Of a stretch of 64,000 nt of DNA, positions 52,229-60,168 are shown in pieces. Position numbers and translations under genes: made by a program. Below the pieces are notes generated by a model. The model did not search any database, had not been told where the DNA came from, and saw only the letters and a program-made list of their open reading frames with translations. Source of the stretch: UKL13-2 sp038321965 (GTDB taxonomy: Bacteria; Pseudomonadota; Gammaproteobacteria; Burkholderiales; Usitatibacteraceae); contig JBBQFL010000015.1 in NCBI GenBank assembly GCA_038321965.1, positions 19,978 to 83,977 of the forward strand, in the 5' to 3' direction. Within the stretch, counting starts at the first letter, position 1, and each line of letters begins with the position of its first letter.

Positions 52229-53134
52229 ATGCTCGGCATGAACGCCATCTTCCGCAGCCCAACTATGCTCAAAGCCGTCATTCGCCTCGCCGCCTATCCA
52301 TTCGTATTCGGTACCTGTGCGGCCGGCATCATCCCGATTGACCTTCGCAATCTACCGCTGTGGCCGTGGGCGACGGTGCTGGCACTGACGGGGGCGATGA
52401 CAGTCGGATTGCTCGAAAGAATTGCGCCGTACCAACAAAAGTGGCTGCAGTCTCACTGCGACCTGGTCACCGATCTGTGGCACAACTTCGTCAACTTAAG
52501 CCTGATCCTATTCGCGTCGTTCGTGTTGTTCGCCTGGACCGCCTCGGTGCCCAACGCATGGAAGCTCTGGCCCACTGCCTGGCCATATGCGGCACAGCTG
52601 CTCATCGTCGCCTTGACTCTCGACCTAAGTCTGTATGCGATGCATCGTGCAAGCCATCGAGTGGAATGGCTTTGGCGTCTGCATGCGCCCCATCACAGCC
52701 CGGAGCGCCTGTACTGGCTGGACGGCGAGCGGCGTCATCCCTTGCACGCGTTGTTGCTGGCGGCACCTGGCTTGGCGATGCTGGCGTTGCTGGCCGCGCC
52801 GCAGAACCTTCTCGCCGTCTGGTTCGCGATCCACACCGTTCACTTGGCCTTTCAGCATGCCAATCTCGATTACACGCTGGGGTCATTGCGCTAGTGGCTG
52901 GGCGTCGCTGAAGTGCATCGCTGGCATCACAAGCGCGAGTTCGAGGACGCACAGGTTAACTATGGCGAATTCCTGATCATCTGGGACCGCCTGTTCGGTA
53001 CCTTTTACGACGTGGATCGGCGGGTGCAGGCGGATGAACTGGGCCTGCGCGATCGGTCATTTCCTCGCGGGTATTGGGGGCAACTACGATACCCATTTCC
53101 GCTCATTCAGCAGCCACATGACGATAGCCGGTAA
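52229..53134 (+). pseudogene. Sterol desaturase/fatty acid hydroxylase-like gene with in-frame stop
   Basis: Membrane di-iron oxidase of the sterol-desaturase superfamily. The first part (52229-52894, 221 codons) encodes several helices and the His motifs HRASH and HAPHH. A TAG at 52892-52894 then interrupts, but the same frame continues without other stops to 53134 and reads WLGVAEVHRWHHKREFEDAQ, giving the essential third His cluster HRWHH and the family C-terminus. Either a true pseudogene or a sequencing error. Truncated product would lack the third metal cluster. Next to AraC and PAP2-like genes. Confidence 0.75.
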
Positions 53135-53332
53135 ACGGCGTGAAATCGGGTTCTGCGCCGACGGCTGCCACCGACACTTGTTCATGGCTGACCGGCGCGG
53201 TGCACGCATGAAATCAGTATACGATTCGACGGCGGCAAGACGCTGTGCCAATTTCGTAGCGCATGGCGTCCATCCGCCCGAGAAGTGTTTGCATTGCCTT
53301 TTTCACACAAACCGCAAACAGGCAGGTCATTT

Positions 53333-54085
53333 TCATGAAACGCAGGCCCCTTTCTTTCGTTGAAATTCGGTGCGGTGTTTCCACCACGTATGCGTAGCCG
53401 TCAGGCAAATTGACAACCACGCAACTGCCTCGGCGAATGCTGCGATCACGTCGCTCAAGAAGTGAGCGCCCAAAACCATTCGACTCACTGCCACCAAAAG
53501 CACCAGAGTGATCGCCGTAAATGCAATCAGCACTCGCCACCGCCAGACGTCGATCCGCGTGATCAACATAGCGCCGAGCACGCCATAGAACAAGGCGGTA
53601 CCTGCAACATGACCGCTGGGATAGCTATACGTCGAGAGTGCAAGCAGGGGATCGCCCACATTCGGGCGGGCGCGCTGAAAGGCGTGCTTCATGAGTACGT
53701 TTAACAGCATGCCGCCGGGCACAGTCGTTGCCAGACAGACCAACCAAAACCAGTCCCGCTTCCAGAGCAGATAAATCGCAAGCAGCACAGCATAGATACT
53801 GATTGCAACGATGCCGTGCAGATTTGACACCACCCGCATGATTTGCGTCACTAGCGGGACCGCGTGTGCCTGAAACCATTCGGCCAGAAACTGATCAACG
53901 ACGGTCAGCGGATCGCCCGTCAGCACGTCTTCGGAGACGGTACCAAAGAGCCAGCTGGCGGCAATCAGCACGATTGCGCCGATCGTCATCTGCAATCCGA
54001 AATAGCCCTGCGGCGACAGTCTGGCTTGAATGAACGCCAGTTGCCTTGCGTAGCGCTGTTGCGGGTCTTTGAGTGGAGTTTTCAT
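53333..54085 (-). CDS. PAP2-family phosphatase
   Basis: 250-residue integral membrane lipid phosphatase. Conserved PAP2 motifs: KHAFQRARP, PSGH (within YSYPSGHVAG), and SRMVLGAHFLSD with catalytic His. About six transmembrane helices. It dephosphorylates a lipid such as phosphatidate or undecaprenyl pyrophosphate. The only minus-strand gene apart from the small exported protein at 54407 in this half of the copper region. Confidence 0.87.
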   Translation of the reverse strand: MKTPLKDPQQRYARQLAFIQARLSPQGYFGLQMTIGAIVLIAASWLFGTVSEDVLTGDPLTVVDQFLAEWFQAHAVPLVTQIMRVVSNLHGIVAISIYAVLLAIYLLWKRDWFWLVCLATTVPGGMLLNVLMKHAFQRARPNVGDPLLALSTYSYPSGHVAGTALFYGVLGAMLITRIDVWRWRVLIAFTAITLVLLVAVSRMVLGAHFLSDVIAAFAEAVAWLSICLTATHTWWKHRTEFQRKKGACVS

Positions 54086-54406
54086 TTGTGCCTATTGTCC
54101 TGCGAAAACTCGGCAAGCACCAGAGCAAAAACGGCTGCAACACCTCGCCGATACTAGGGCCATCCGCCAGCATCCTTTTGTGCGATTCAATCGCGGCTCA
54201 TTGAGTACTACCGACGCCGAACTCAGGCTCATCGCCAACTCTGCAACCATTTGTGATAGCAGCTAACCGGTGACGGAATAAAGCAGACTCACTGCGTGCG
54301 GTATGCTGAGCGCATCGTAGATAAATGCGAAGGTGACGGTGAATTGTGTCGCGAGCGCTGACACCGCTCCTTAGCAATTTATTTGTCCGCTCCGCGAAAT
54401 AGTCAG
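54086..54406. other. Intergenic region
   Basis: 321 bp between two minus-strand genes. No coding signal, RNA or repeat was recognised. Confidence 0.35.
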
Positions 54407-54781
54407 CTACGACAACTTGGCACCGATGGCGCGGTGCATCTTGGCCATTTCTGCGTTATTAGCCGCAGACGCCTTGTAGCCTTTCGCCAAATTTTTGCAA
54501 TGCGTAAACATTGCGGCGCTGCGGCCTTTGATCCAAGGGGCATTGGTATATGCCTTGCCCATCGACAGATGCCGCTCTGCCATTGCTTCATCACTTTCGC
54601 TCTGCCTATCAAAGACAGTTGCAATTGCTTCATGATCTGCTTTTGTCTTCGCGGCCATGATCTGGTCGGCAGGTTCGGTAGTGGTCGAAGCGGCTTGTGC
54701 AAGTGCACCCATGTTCACGGACATCGCAAGGAACGCGACTGTCAGGATGCGGTAAAACATGACATTCATACGCGTATTCAT
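54407..54781 (-). CDS. Small exported protein of unknown function
   Basis: 124 residues from the ATG at 54781 (GGGAG upstream); the longer frame from 54889 is discounted because it hides the signal sequence. Signal peptide …VAFLAMSVNMGALAQA, then an all-helical, Ala- and Met-rich body (DHEAIATVFDRQSESDEAMAERHLSMGKAY; NNAEMAKMHRAIGAKLS) with one Cys in FTHCKN. Helix-rich periplasmic proteins of this kind recur in betaproteobacterial metal-resistance loci; the role is unknown. Confidence 0.65.
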   Translation of the reverse strand: MNTRMNVMFYRILTVAFLAMSVNMGALAQAASTTTEPADQIMAAKTKADHEAIATVFDRQSESDEAMAERHLSMGKAYTNAPWIKGRSAAMFTHCKNLAKGYKASAANNAEMAKMHRAIGAKLS

Positions 54782-55177
54782 TTTCGACTCCCGGTAAAGT
54801 TTACGATAGGGTCCGATTTCAACTTGTTGCGGGAGCCCTCTGCACAACATCTTAAAATTCTTTTCAGCGACGATATTGATGCAAATCAAATCAGTGACAA
54901 TCGCCAGTTTTGTGGATAACGCGACAGAAACTCGTCGTCTCCCGGGTAGTGATGTTGGTGGCGCTTCCGGTCGTGGTTGCGAAAGACCGCCGTAATGTTG
55001 GACAGCGCACAGACGCAGGGCTTTACAAGGACAACAATTACGCAGTAGTCCGGCATCGTTAAATCTGATTTACCGAAGGTTGGTTGCGATTGTCCGAAAG
55101 CCGCGTTTGAAAATCGTCAGCTCCATCACGGCAATAATCCCGAAATAAACCCTGACGACTCTTCCAAGGAAACAATA
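54782..55177. other. Intergenic region upstream of copK
   Basis: 396 bp between divergent genes. Probably holds the copK promoter. No clear hexamers, CueR-like dyad or CopR box was recognised. Confidence 0.35.
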
Positions 55178-55465
55178 ATGAATAAGCTATTGAAACAGTT
55201 GTTAATGGTCACCGTACTGAGTACCGCCGCAGTATCCGTTTTTGCCATTGGCACAGACCAGGTGGAAAAATCGATTCCACTTAAGGATGGTTCGACTCTT
55301 CATATCCTCAAGGGCGGGAAGATGGCTATGGAAGACAAGCTTGGCAAAGCGGTGTCGATGAAAAAGGGCGAAGTTATGGAAACCAAGGATGGCAAGATGA
55401 TCATGATGCACGGCAACGAGTTGATGCGCCTCGATAAATACTTGCAGGAAGGCAAGGGCAGCTAA
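55178..55465 (+). CDS. copK: Periplasmic copper-binding protein CopK
   Basis: 95 residues with a signal peptide (…STAAVSVFA), mature part about 72 residues. Strong likeness to Cupriavidus metallidurans CopK: KDGSTLHILKGGKMAMEDKLGKAVSMKKGEVMETKDGKMIMMHGNE-x2-RLD, with Met-rich sites that bind Cu(I) and Cu(II). AAGGAA precedes the ATG. A terminator follows, so it is probably expressed as a single gene. Supports copper as the metal for the region. Confidence 0.9.
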   Translation: MNKLLKQLLMVTVLSTAAVSVFAIGTDQVEKSIPLKDGSTLHILKGGKMAMEDKLGKAVSMKKGEVMETKDGKMIMMHGNELMRLDKYLQEGKGS

Positions 55466-55486
55466 GACGCCGAAAACGTATGCGAC

Positions 55487-55516
55487 GGCGGCTCGCACGG
55501 AGTCGCCTGTTTTGTT
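55487..55516 (+). terminator. Terminator after copK
   Basis: GGCGGCTC (55487-55494) pairs with GAGTCGCC (55500-55507) around GCACG, followed by T-rich TGTTTTGTT. Confidence 0.6.
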
Positions 55517-55609
55517 CAGCTTGATCGTCTGGACTGACAGCATTACAAACATGCAAGAAATAATACGAGCAGGTAGCAGGCGAATGCGCTAAGTACGCTT
55601 GCAGTTGAC

Positions 55610-56122
55610 ATGGATCAAATCCCCACTCCGCGCCCCACGTATATTGGTTTCATGAAGTTTATGTTCACCCCGAAGCCCCTCTTTACCACTCAAGCCAAGC
55701 GCAGCACTGCATTTGTGATGCTCTTGTTTTGGCTGTTCGCGTTGACTTCAGGGGTGGTTAACGCGTGCATTCTTGAGGGTGGCGCAGCGCACGGCGATCA
55801 AGGCGCGCCGGGGCACGTGCACGCAACAACCCTGGCCACCGAAGGGTCCGACGAACCTGTGGTAACTACCAACGATCACGATGTTGACGAACGTTCCTCA
55901 AAGGCTGCATGCCTCAAGGTTTGCGCCGACAGTTCACAGGCCTTCGCCAAACTATCGTCTGGCATAGGTGACCCGGTCGATCCTGGCCTGGCACCGCTCT
56001 TCATAGCGGTCATATGGACCACAGCCGCCCCAGTCGCCTCGGCTCTCAGCCGCGCGGACGACGTTCCTCCCCCTCGACCTCGAGAACCTATCGGCATTCG
56101 CTTTTTGCGACTGGCTCTATAG
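55610..56122 (+). CDS. Membrane-anchored protein of unknown function
   Basis: 170 residues; a better N-terminus may be a downstream ATG near 55652 (MKFMFTPK). One N-terminal hydrophobic segment (AFVMLLFWLFALTSGVVNAC), then a His/Asp-rich periplasmic stretch (HGDQGAPGHVHA; TNDHDVDERSS), CLKVCADSS, and a second hydrophobic segment. His-rich, Cys-containing region suggests metal binding by context. No family recognised. Confidence 0.6.
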   Translation: MDQIPTPRPTYIGFMKFMFTPKPLFTTQAKRSTAFVMLLFWLFALTSGVVNACILEGGAAHGDQGAPGHVHATTLATEGSDEPVVTTNDHDVDERSSKAACLKVCADSSQAFAKLSSGIGDPVDPGLAPLFIAVIWTTAAPVASALSRADDVPPPRPREPIGIRFLRLAL

Positions 56123-56296
56123 CCAAATACTGAAGATTGATCGGCGGGTTCGTCCGCCATGATCGACATCACGTGTTCTCTTACCGCAGGCCTTGTATCC
56201 GGTATTTGGCACAGATTTTAAGAACTCGGGTTCGCACCGACGTCTTGCACGTTGCGCACGACATCGCATTTTGACCGTTCAACGAAGGGAAATTTC

Positions 56297-56464
56297 ATGA
56301 AACCCAGCTACTCAGTCGCACACCGTTTTGGCGTCATCGCCAACCGCGTGGAAGCGCGCCCATTCGGGCAAAGCAAGTCGTACGCTCGTCACATAAACGG
56401 TAGCGCTTCTGCGCTCGCCTCGAAAGTAATGTTGGATCACCTACCCATTTGGGCGGAGAAATGA
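56297..56464 (+). CDS. Short open frame, doubtful coding status
   Basis: 55 codons from ATG 56297 (AGGGAA upstream) encoding MKPSYSVAHRFGVIANRVEA..., ending with the start of the DUF5676-like gene nearby. No signal peptide or recognised domain. It could be a small protein or leader of the following operon. Confidence 0.35.
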   Translation: MKPSYSVAHRFGVIANRVEARPFGQSKSYARHINGSASALASKVMLDHLPIWAEK

Positions 56465-56475
56465 GGAGCACGACC

Positions 56476-56739
56476 ATGTCACCTCTTCGCACCGGAATCG
56501 CATTTGGCATTACGGTCGGCATCTTTTACATCCTCTGCACATTGGCATGGGTGATGGCACCTGGCCCATTTCTGAGCTTCATGAACAGCCTGTTCCACGG
56601 CATGGACTTCAGCAGCATGGTCCGACCCGGCCCGCTCGCGTGGCAAGGCTTCTTGACCGCTCTGCTCCTATTGAGCGCATGGGCGCTGATCGCGGGCGCG
56701 TTCTTCGCATGGCTGTACAACCGTCTGAACGCTGAATAA
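56476..56739 (+). CDS. DUF5676-like small membrane protein
   Basis: 87 residues from ATG 56476 with GAGGAG 7 bp upstream. Two hydrophobic helices (GIAFGITVGIFYILCTLAWVMA and WQGFLTALLLLSAWALIAGAFFAWLYNRL) with FMNSLFHGMDF between, a pattern seen in DUF5676 proteins near copper genes. Function unknown. Confidence 0.7.
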   Translation: MSPLRTGIAFGITVGIFYILCTLAWVMAPGPFLSFMNSLFHGMDFSSMVRPGPLAWQGFLTALLLLSAWALIAGAFFAWLYNRLNAE

Positions 56740-56761
56740 CGCTCAATCCTTGGAGGATTAT

Positions 56762-57076
56762 ATGAACCACGATCATTCCCAGCACGACGTCGAGCCGAAA
56801 ACTTTCTGGGGCTCGCGATATTCGATCGGACTTATCGTCCTGGGTGCCATTGCTGGCTACTTCCTACTCACCGAGCATCGCGCACATTTTTTCGCTGCGC
56901 TGCCATTCCTGCTACTGCTGGCTTGCCCGCTGATGAATATGTTCATGCATGGCGGCCATGGCGGGCATGGTGGCCATGGCGGAGAAGATGGCAGCGATGG
57001 TCACCATCACGCCGGTGGGCAAGAGCCAAACGTATCGGCAATACCGTCACCGCCCAAGACAGGAGCATCACCATGA
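56762..57076 (+). CDS. DUF2933-like His-rich membrane protein
   Basis: 104 residues, GGAGG upstream. N-terminus MNHDHSQHD, one transmembrane stretch (YSIGLIVLGAIAGYFLL), a second (FFAALPFLLLLACPLMNMF), and a Gly-His repeat tail (MHGGHGGHGGHGGEDG). The composition indicates metal-ion binding, presumably copper. It overlaps the next gene as ATGA. Confidence 0.75.
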   Translation: MNHDHSQHDVEPKTFWGSRYSIGLIVLGAIAGYFLLTEHRAHFFAALPFLLLLACPLMNMFMHGGHGGHGGHGGEDGSDGHHHAGGQEPNVSAIPSPPKTGASP

Positions 57077-57723
57077 GCCAAGACACTCCCGCCTATGGAC
57101 TGTGGACGCTGGTCGTTCTCAATTCGGCAATCTTTCTGATGTTCGCGTTTACCTTCTTCAAGCCGCAGACTGCGCGCGATTGGCGCACTTTCAGCGCGTT
57201 TGCCGCCTTCGTTATCGCGCTGTTCGCTGAGATGTATGGCTTCCCGCTATCTATTTATCTGATGTCTGGATGGCTGCAAACGAAATATCCAAATCTCGAC
57301 CTGCTGTCGCACAACACCGGCCACATGTGGTCGGCGTTGCTTGGCGAGACCGGAGACCCGCACTTCGGCGTATTGCACATTGCCAGCTATCTCTTTATAG
57401 GCTACGGTTTCTACTTGCTGTCCAGCGCCTGGAGTGTGCTTTACCACGCGCAACGTCGGCAACGCTTGGCCATCGCCGGACCCTATGCGCGAATTCGCCA
57501 TCCGCAATACGTCGGTTTCGTACTCATCATGTTCGGTTTCCTCTTGCAATGGCCAACGCTGCTCACGCTGGTGATGTTTCCGATTTTGCTCGTCATGTAT
57601 GCACGCCTCGCGATCACAGAAGAGGCAGAGATGCGCAAGCAGTTCGGTGTTGAATTCGATGGCTATGCAGCACGCACACCACGTTTCTTCCCTCTATTGC
57701 AAAAGGATCGATCGGTCGCTTGA
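57073..57723 (+). CDS. Isoprenylcysteine carboxyl methyltransferase-like membrane protein
   Basis: 216 residues from ATG 57073 (the frame is open upstream but that part is out of family). Four to five helices, and the SAM-dependent ICMT/phospholipid methyltransferase signature GPYARIRHPQYVGFVLIMFGF near the C-terminus, followed by E-E-x-M-R-K-x-F-G-x-E-F-x-x-Y. AGGAGC upstream. Probably modifies a small membrane-associated substrate; the true substrate in bacteria is unknown. Coupled to the DUF2933-like gene. Confidence 0.8.
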   Translation: MSQDTPAYGLWTLVVLNSAIFLMFAFTFFKPQTARDWRTFSAFAAFVIALFAEMYGFPLSIYLMSGWLQTKYPNLDLLSHNTGHMWSALLGETGDPHFGVLHIASYLFIGYGFYLLSSAWSVLYHAQRRQRLAIAGPYARIRHPQYVGFVLIMFGFLLQWPTLLTLVMFPILLVMYARLAITEEAEMRKQFGVEFDGYAARTPRFFPLLQKDRSVA

Positions 57724-57804
57724 AGCGATGCGAGCTAGCGCGTGCCCATTGCCACGACCAGCGTGATTTGTACAAGGAATGGCTGATCAGCTCCTTATCA
57801 AAGA

Positions 57805-58302
57805 ATGAACTCCACCATGTCAGCAAGCAGTTGTATCGATTCAAATTCAGCACCAATGCAGACAGAAACGAAGCTGGGACGTTGGCCTTACTCAGCATTC
57901 GTTTTGGCGCTTGGGGGCACTATCCACATGGCGATGGGGCTGTACTTTGTATTCCTGCGTCCGTCATTACTGCCGGAAGATGCGCGCTTCATTGGGACAA
58001 CGCTAGCAGCGGTTCAGGCAACTGTTCCGGGTCTGTTCGACTGGCTTCAGCGCGTTTTCTGGGTGATGGGTGGCTATATGTTCGCCACCGGACTGCTGAC
58101 AGTCTACGTTGCATGCACGACGTTTCGCGGTCGGGTTTGTGGGAGCGCCGGCATTGTCATGCTCTCAGGAGCAACTTCCATTGGGCTGATGGCCGTCGTC
58201 AACTTCGCCATCGCCTCGGATTTCAAATGGCTGATTCTGTCTTTGGTCTTGCCTTGGGCACTCGCGTTGGTGCTCTACCGAATCGAGCGGCGGGATTTAT
58301 GA
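57805..58302 (+). CDS. Integral membrane protein of unknown function
   Basis: 165 residues, about four transmembrane helices (FVLALGGTIHMAMGLYFVFL; WVMGGYMFATGLLTVYVACT; GIVMLSGATSIGLMAVVNFAIA; LILSLVLPWALALVLYRI). No motif was recognised. The start may be 57817 or 57856. It belongs to the small membrane-protein run in the copper region. Confidence 0.65.
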   Translation: MNSTMSASSCIDSNSAPMQTETKLGRWPYSAFVLALGGTIHMAMGLYFVFLRPSLLPEDARFIGTTLAAVQATVPGLFDWLQRVFWVMGGYMFATGLLTVYVACTTFRGRVCGSAGIVMLSGATSIGLMAVVNFAIASDFKWLILSLVLPWALALVLYRIERRDL

Positions 58303-58443
58303 AACGAAACGCACTCGAGACTTTGGCATTAGCCGGTTGCTCGCACTGCCTTAATCGCCGGGTGCGGTGACGTACAGACCAAAGACGACTTCGCACTCAA
58401 ACTCAATTTCTCAACTATCTCCAACGGAAGGAAAGCTGACTAT
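58299..58443 (+). pseudogene. Possible frameshifted small lipoprotein
   Basis: From ATG 58299 (overlapping the preceding stop) the frame reads MKRNALETLALAG and then stops at 58370. A +1 shift near 58336 gives VARTALIAGCGDVQTKDDFALKLN, a convincing lipobox (IAGC) with continued frame to the CopZ start. A signal-like N-terminus in one frame and a lipobox in the next suggest a damaged lipoprotein gene, but could be chance. Confidence 0.35.
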
Positions 58444-58681
58444 GCAAACCATTACCTTTGATGTCGGTGGCATGAACTGCGGTGGTTGCATCGGCAGTGT
58501 GCAACGGGCACTCGCCAAACTCGACGGCGTGAGCCATGTTGAGGTTACCCTGCCTGGCACCGCAATCATCCATGCCGACCAGACTCGCATAGCGCCCGTG
58601 CAGATTGAATCGGTGATTACCAAGCTCGGGTATGCGGCAGAGTTCCGCTCGGTAGCTTCAGATGCGAAGGTCATGTCATGA
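58442..58681 (+). CDS. copZ: CopZ-like copper chaperone (HMA domain)
   Basis: 79 residues, single heavy-metal-associated domain with the metal motif GMNCGGC (Cys14-Gly-Gly-Cys17 region) and the beta-alpha-beta layout ending KLGYAAEF. GGAAGGAAAG upstream of the ATG. Cytosolic carrier that would hand Cu(I) to the P-type ATPase downstream. Overlaps the PPK2 start as ATGA. Confidence 0.87.
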   Translation: MQTITFDVGGMNCGGCIGSVQRALAKLDGVSHVEVTLPGTAIIHADQTRIAPVQIESVITKLGYAAEFRSVASDAKVMS

Positions 58682-59541
58682 GCGATAAAAAGCACAAGGA
58701 AAAGCGCGGCAAAATATTACCGGACGGCAATGGCGCGCCGTCAAACGTGCAGTCAGAAAACAGCGAGCATGACAAGGCGTCAATCTCCCCAGAGGACTAC
58801 AAGTTGCAGCTTCGCGTCCTGCAAGGCGAACTGGTTAAGTTGCAGCGACACTTCATCGGTTGCGGAGACCGTATCCTGGTACTGCTGGAAGGCCGCGATG
58901 CGGCGGGTAAGGACGGCAGTATCAAACGCTTCGTCGAACACCTCAGTCCACGAGAGACTCGTGTTGTCGCCTTGGGCAAACCGAGTGATCGGGATCGTAG
59001 TGCCTGGTATTTTCAGCGCTACGTTGCCCAGTTGCCGGTGGCTGAGGAACTGGTCTTGTTCAATCGCAGTTGGTATAACCGCGCCGGTGTGGAGCATGTG
59101 ATGGGGTTCTGTTCCAAGGATGAGCATGAAGAGTTCTTGAACTCGGTGCCAAAATTCGAAGAAATGCTGGTCAATTCGGGTATCAAACTATTGAAGTACT
59201 ACCTTGACATTGGCAAGGACGAGCAGATTCGCCGCCTCGCCGAACGCCAGCGCGATCCACTCAAACAATGGAAGACGAGCCCGATTGATGCCGTCGCCGT
59301 CAAGCGATGGAAAGCCTATTCCGAGGCGCGCGATGCGATGCTGTTGCGAACCCACACGGCGATTGCGCCGTGGCGAATCGTCAGGGCAGACAACAAACGC
59401 CTCGCTCGCCTAAATCTGATTCGTGACGTCCTCTCCAGGCTGCACTATGCGGGCAAGAAGACCAAGCTCGTCCAGCCCGATCAGAACATTGCATTCGAAT
59501 TCACACCCGATTGCATCGACGCCAAACGGCTGGCGCGCTGA
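58678..59541 (+). CDS. ppk2: Polyphosphate kinase 2
   Basis: 287-residue class of PPK2 (polyphosphate:nucleoside phosphotransferase). Walker-like GRDAAGKDGSI, GKPSDRDRSAWYFQRYVAQLP, ELVLFNRSWYNRAGVEHVMGFC and Lys-rich C-terminus. It interconverts polyphosphate and NDP/NTP. Long polyphosphate can bind metal ions, so its place between copZ and the ATPase may be functional, or just operon filling. Start is coupled to copZ by ATGA. Confidence 0.9.
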   Translation: MSDKKHKEKRGKILPDGNGAPSNVQSENSEHDKASISPEDYKLQLRVLQGELVKLQRHFIGCGDRILVLLEGRDAAGKDGSIKRFVEHLSPRETRVVALGKPSDRDRSAWYFQRYVAQLPVAEELVLFNRSWYNRAGVEHVMGFCSKDEHEEFLNSVPKFEEMLVNSGIKLLKYYLDIGKDEQIRRLAERQRDPLKQWKTSPIDAVAVKRWKAYSEARDAMLLRTHTAIAPWRIVRADNKRLARLNLIRDVLSRLHYAGKKTKLVQPDQNIAFEFTPDCIDAKRLAR

Positions 59542-59563
59542 AATCAATTACCGAGGAACAGAC

Positions 59564-60004
59564 ATGAAAACTAGTGCAATTGAAGTTCACGACATGCTGT
59601 CGGTATTCAGCGTCGACGAAGTAGAGAAGCGAATTGGCGAGGTGCCGGGTGTGGAAAGTGTGACCGTGAACTTCGCGGCCAACAACGCCACGGTGCGCTA
59701 TGACGAAACCCGGCTTGAGGCCTCCGATATCAAGTCCGCCGTGCGCCAACGTGGGTTTGAGTCGGATGCGCCCACCGCCGCTTCGGCGGGCGAGGGGCAT
59801 GAAGGCCACGCAGCAGCGGACGCGCCGCTTGCAACTCCTGCACCGATAGCTACCTCGGCTTTACCTTCCGCCACGGGCGACGAATCACCAGAGAAGGCCG
59901 CGCCTTCAACGACACCGGATACGTCTCCTGTCGAGTCGGCCGTCGCGCCCGCCGTGTCTGAAGGTGATGACCCAAAAGACAAAACGACGCCCGGCAAAAG
60001 TTGA
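59564..60004 (+). CDS. HMA-like protein with degenerate metal motif (partial duplicate of the P-ATPase N-terminus)
   Basis: 146 residues from ATG 59564 (GAGGAACA upstream). The first 65 residues follow the HMA fold (EKRIGEVPGVESVTVNFAANNATVRYDET) but the metal site CxxC is Ser13-Val-Phe-Ser16. The rest is a Pro/Ala/Ser-rich linker ending EGDDPKDKTT with no enzyme domain. Nearly the same domain starts the next gene (60169), so this is a tandem partial copy. Its function without the metal cysteines is uncertain; a sensor or structural role is possible. Confidence 0.75.
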   Translation: MKTSAIEVHDMLSVFSVDEVEKRIGEVPGVESVTVNFAANNATVRYDETRLEASDIKSAVRQRGFESDAPTAASAGEGHEGHAAADAPLATPAPIATSALPSATGDESPEKAAPSTTPDTSPVESAVAPAVSEGDDPKDKTTPGKS

Positions 60005-60168
60005 AGTGACAATTGGTTTCCTCAATCACGCACCACGCAATCCGCGCCATTTCGACAGCGAATGAATGTGGTACTTGTTCCATCCACTGTGAATCGGACA
60101 ACAACGTTTTCGCACGGCGTCATGGCACCAGCAAAGACTATTGACATGAAGTCGACGAAGGAAGCACC

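Noticed and set aside
56180..56230. TGGCAC near 56209 as a possible sigma54 promoter
   Set aside because: The matching -12 element (TTGC) is not at the required spacing.
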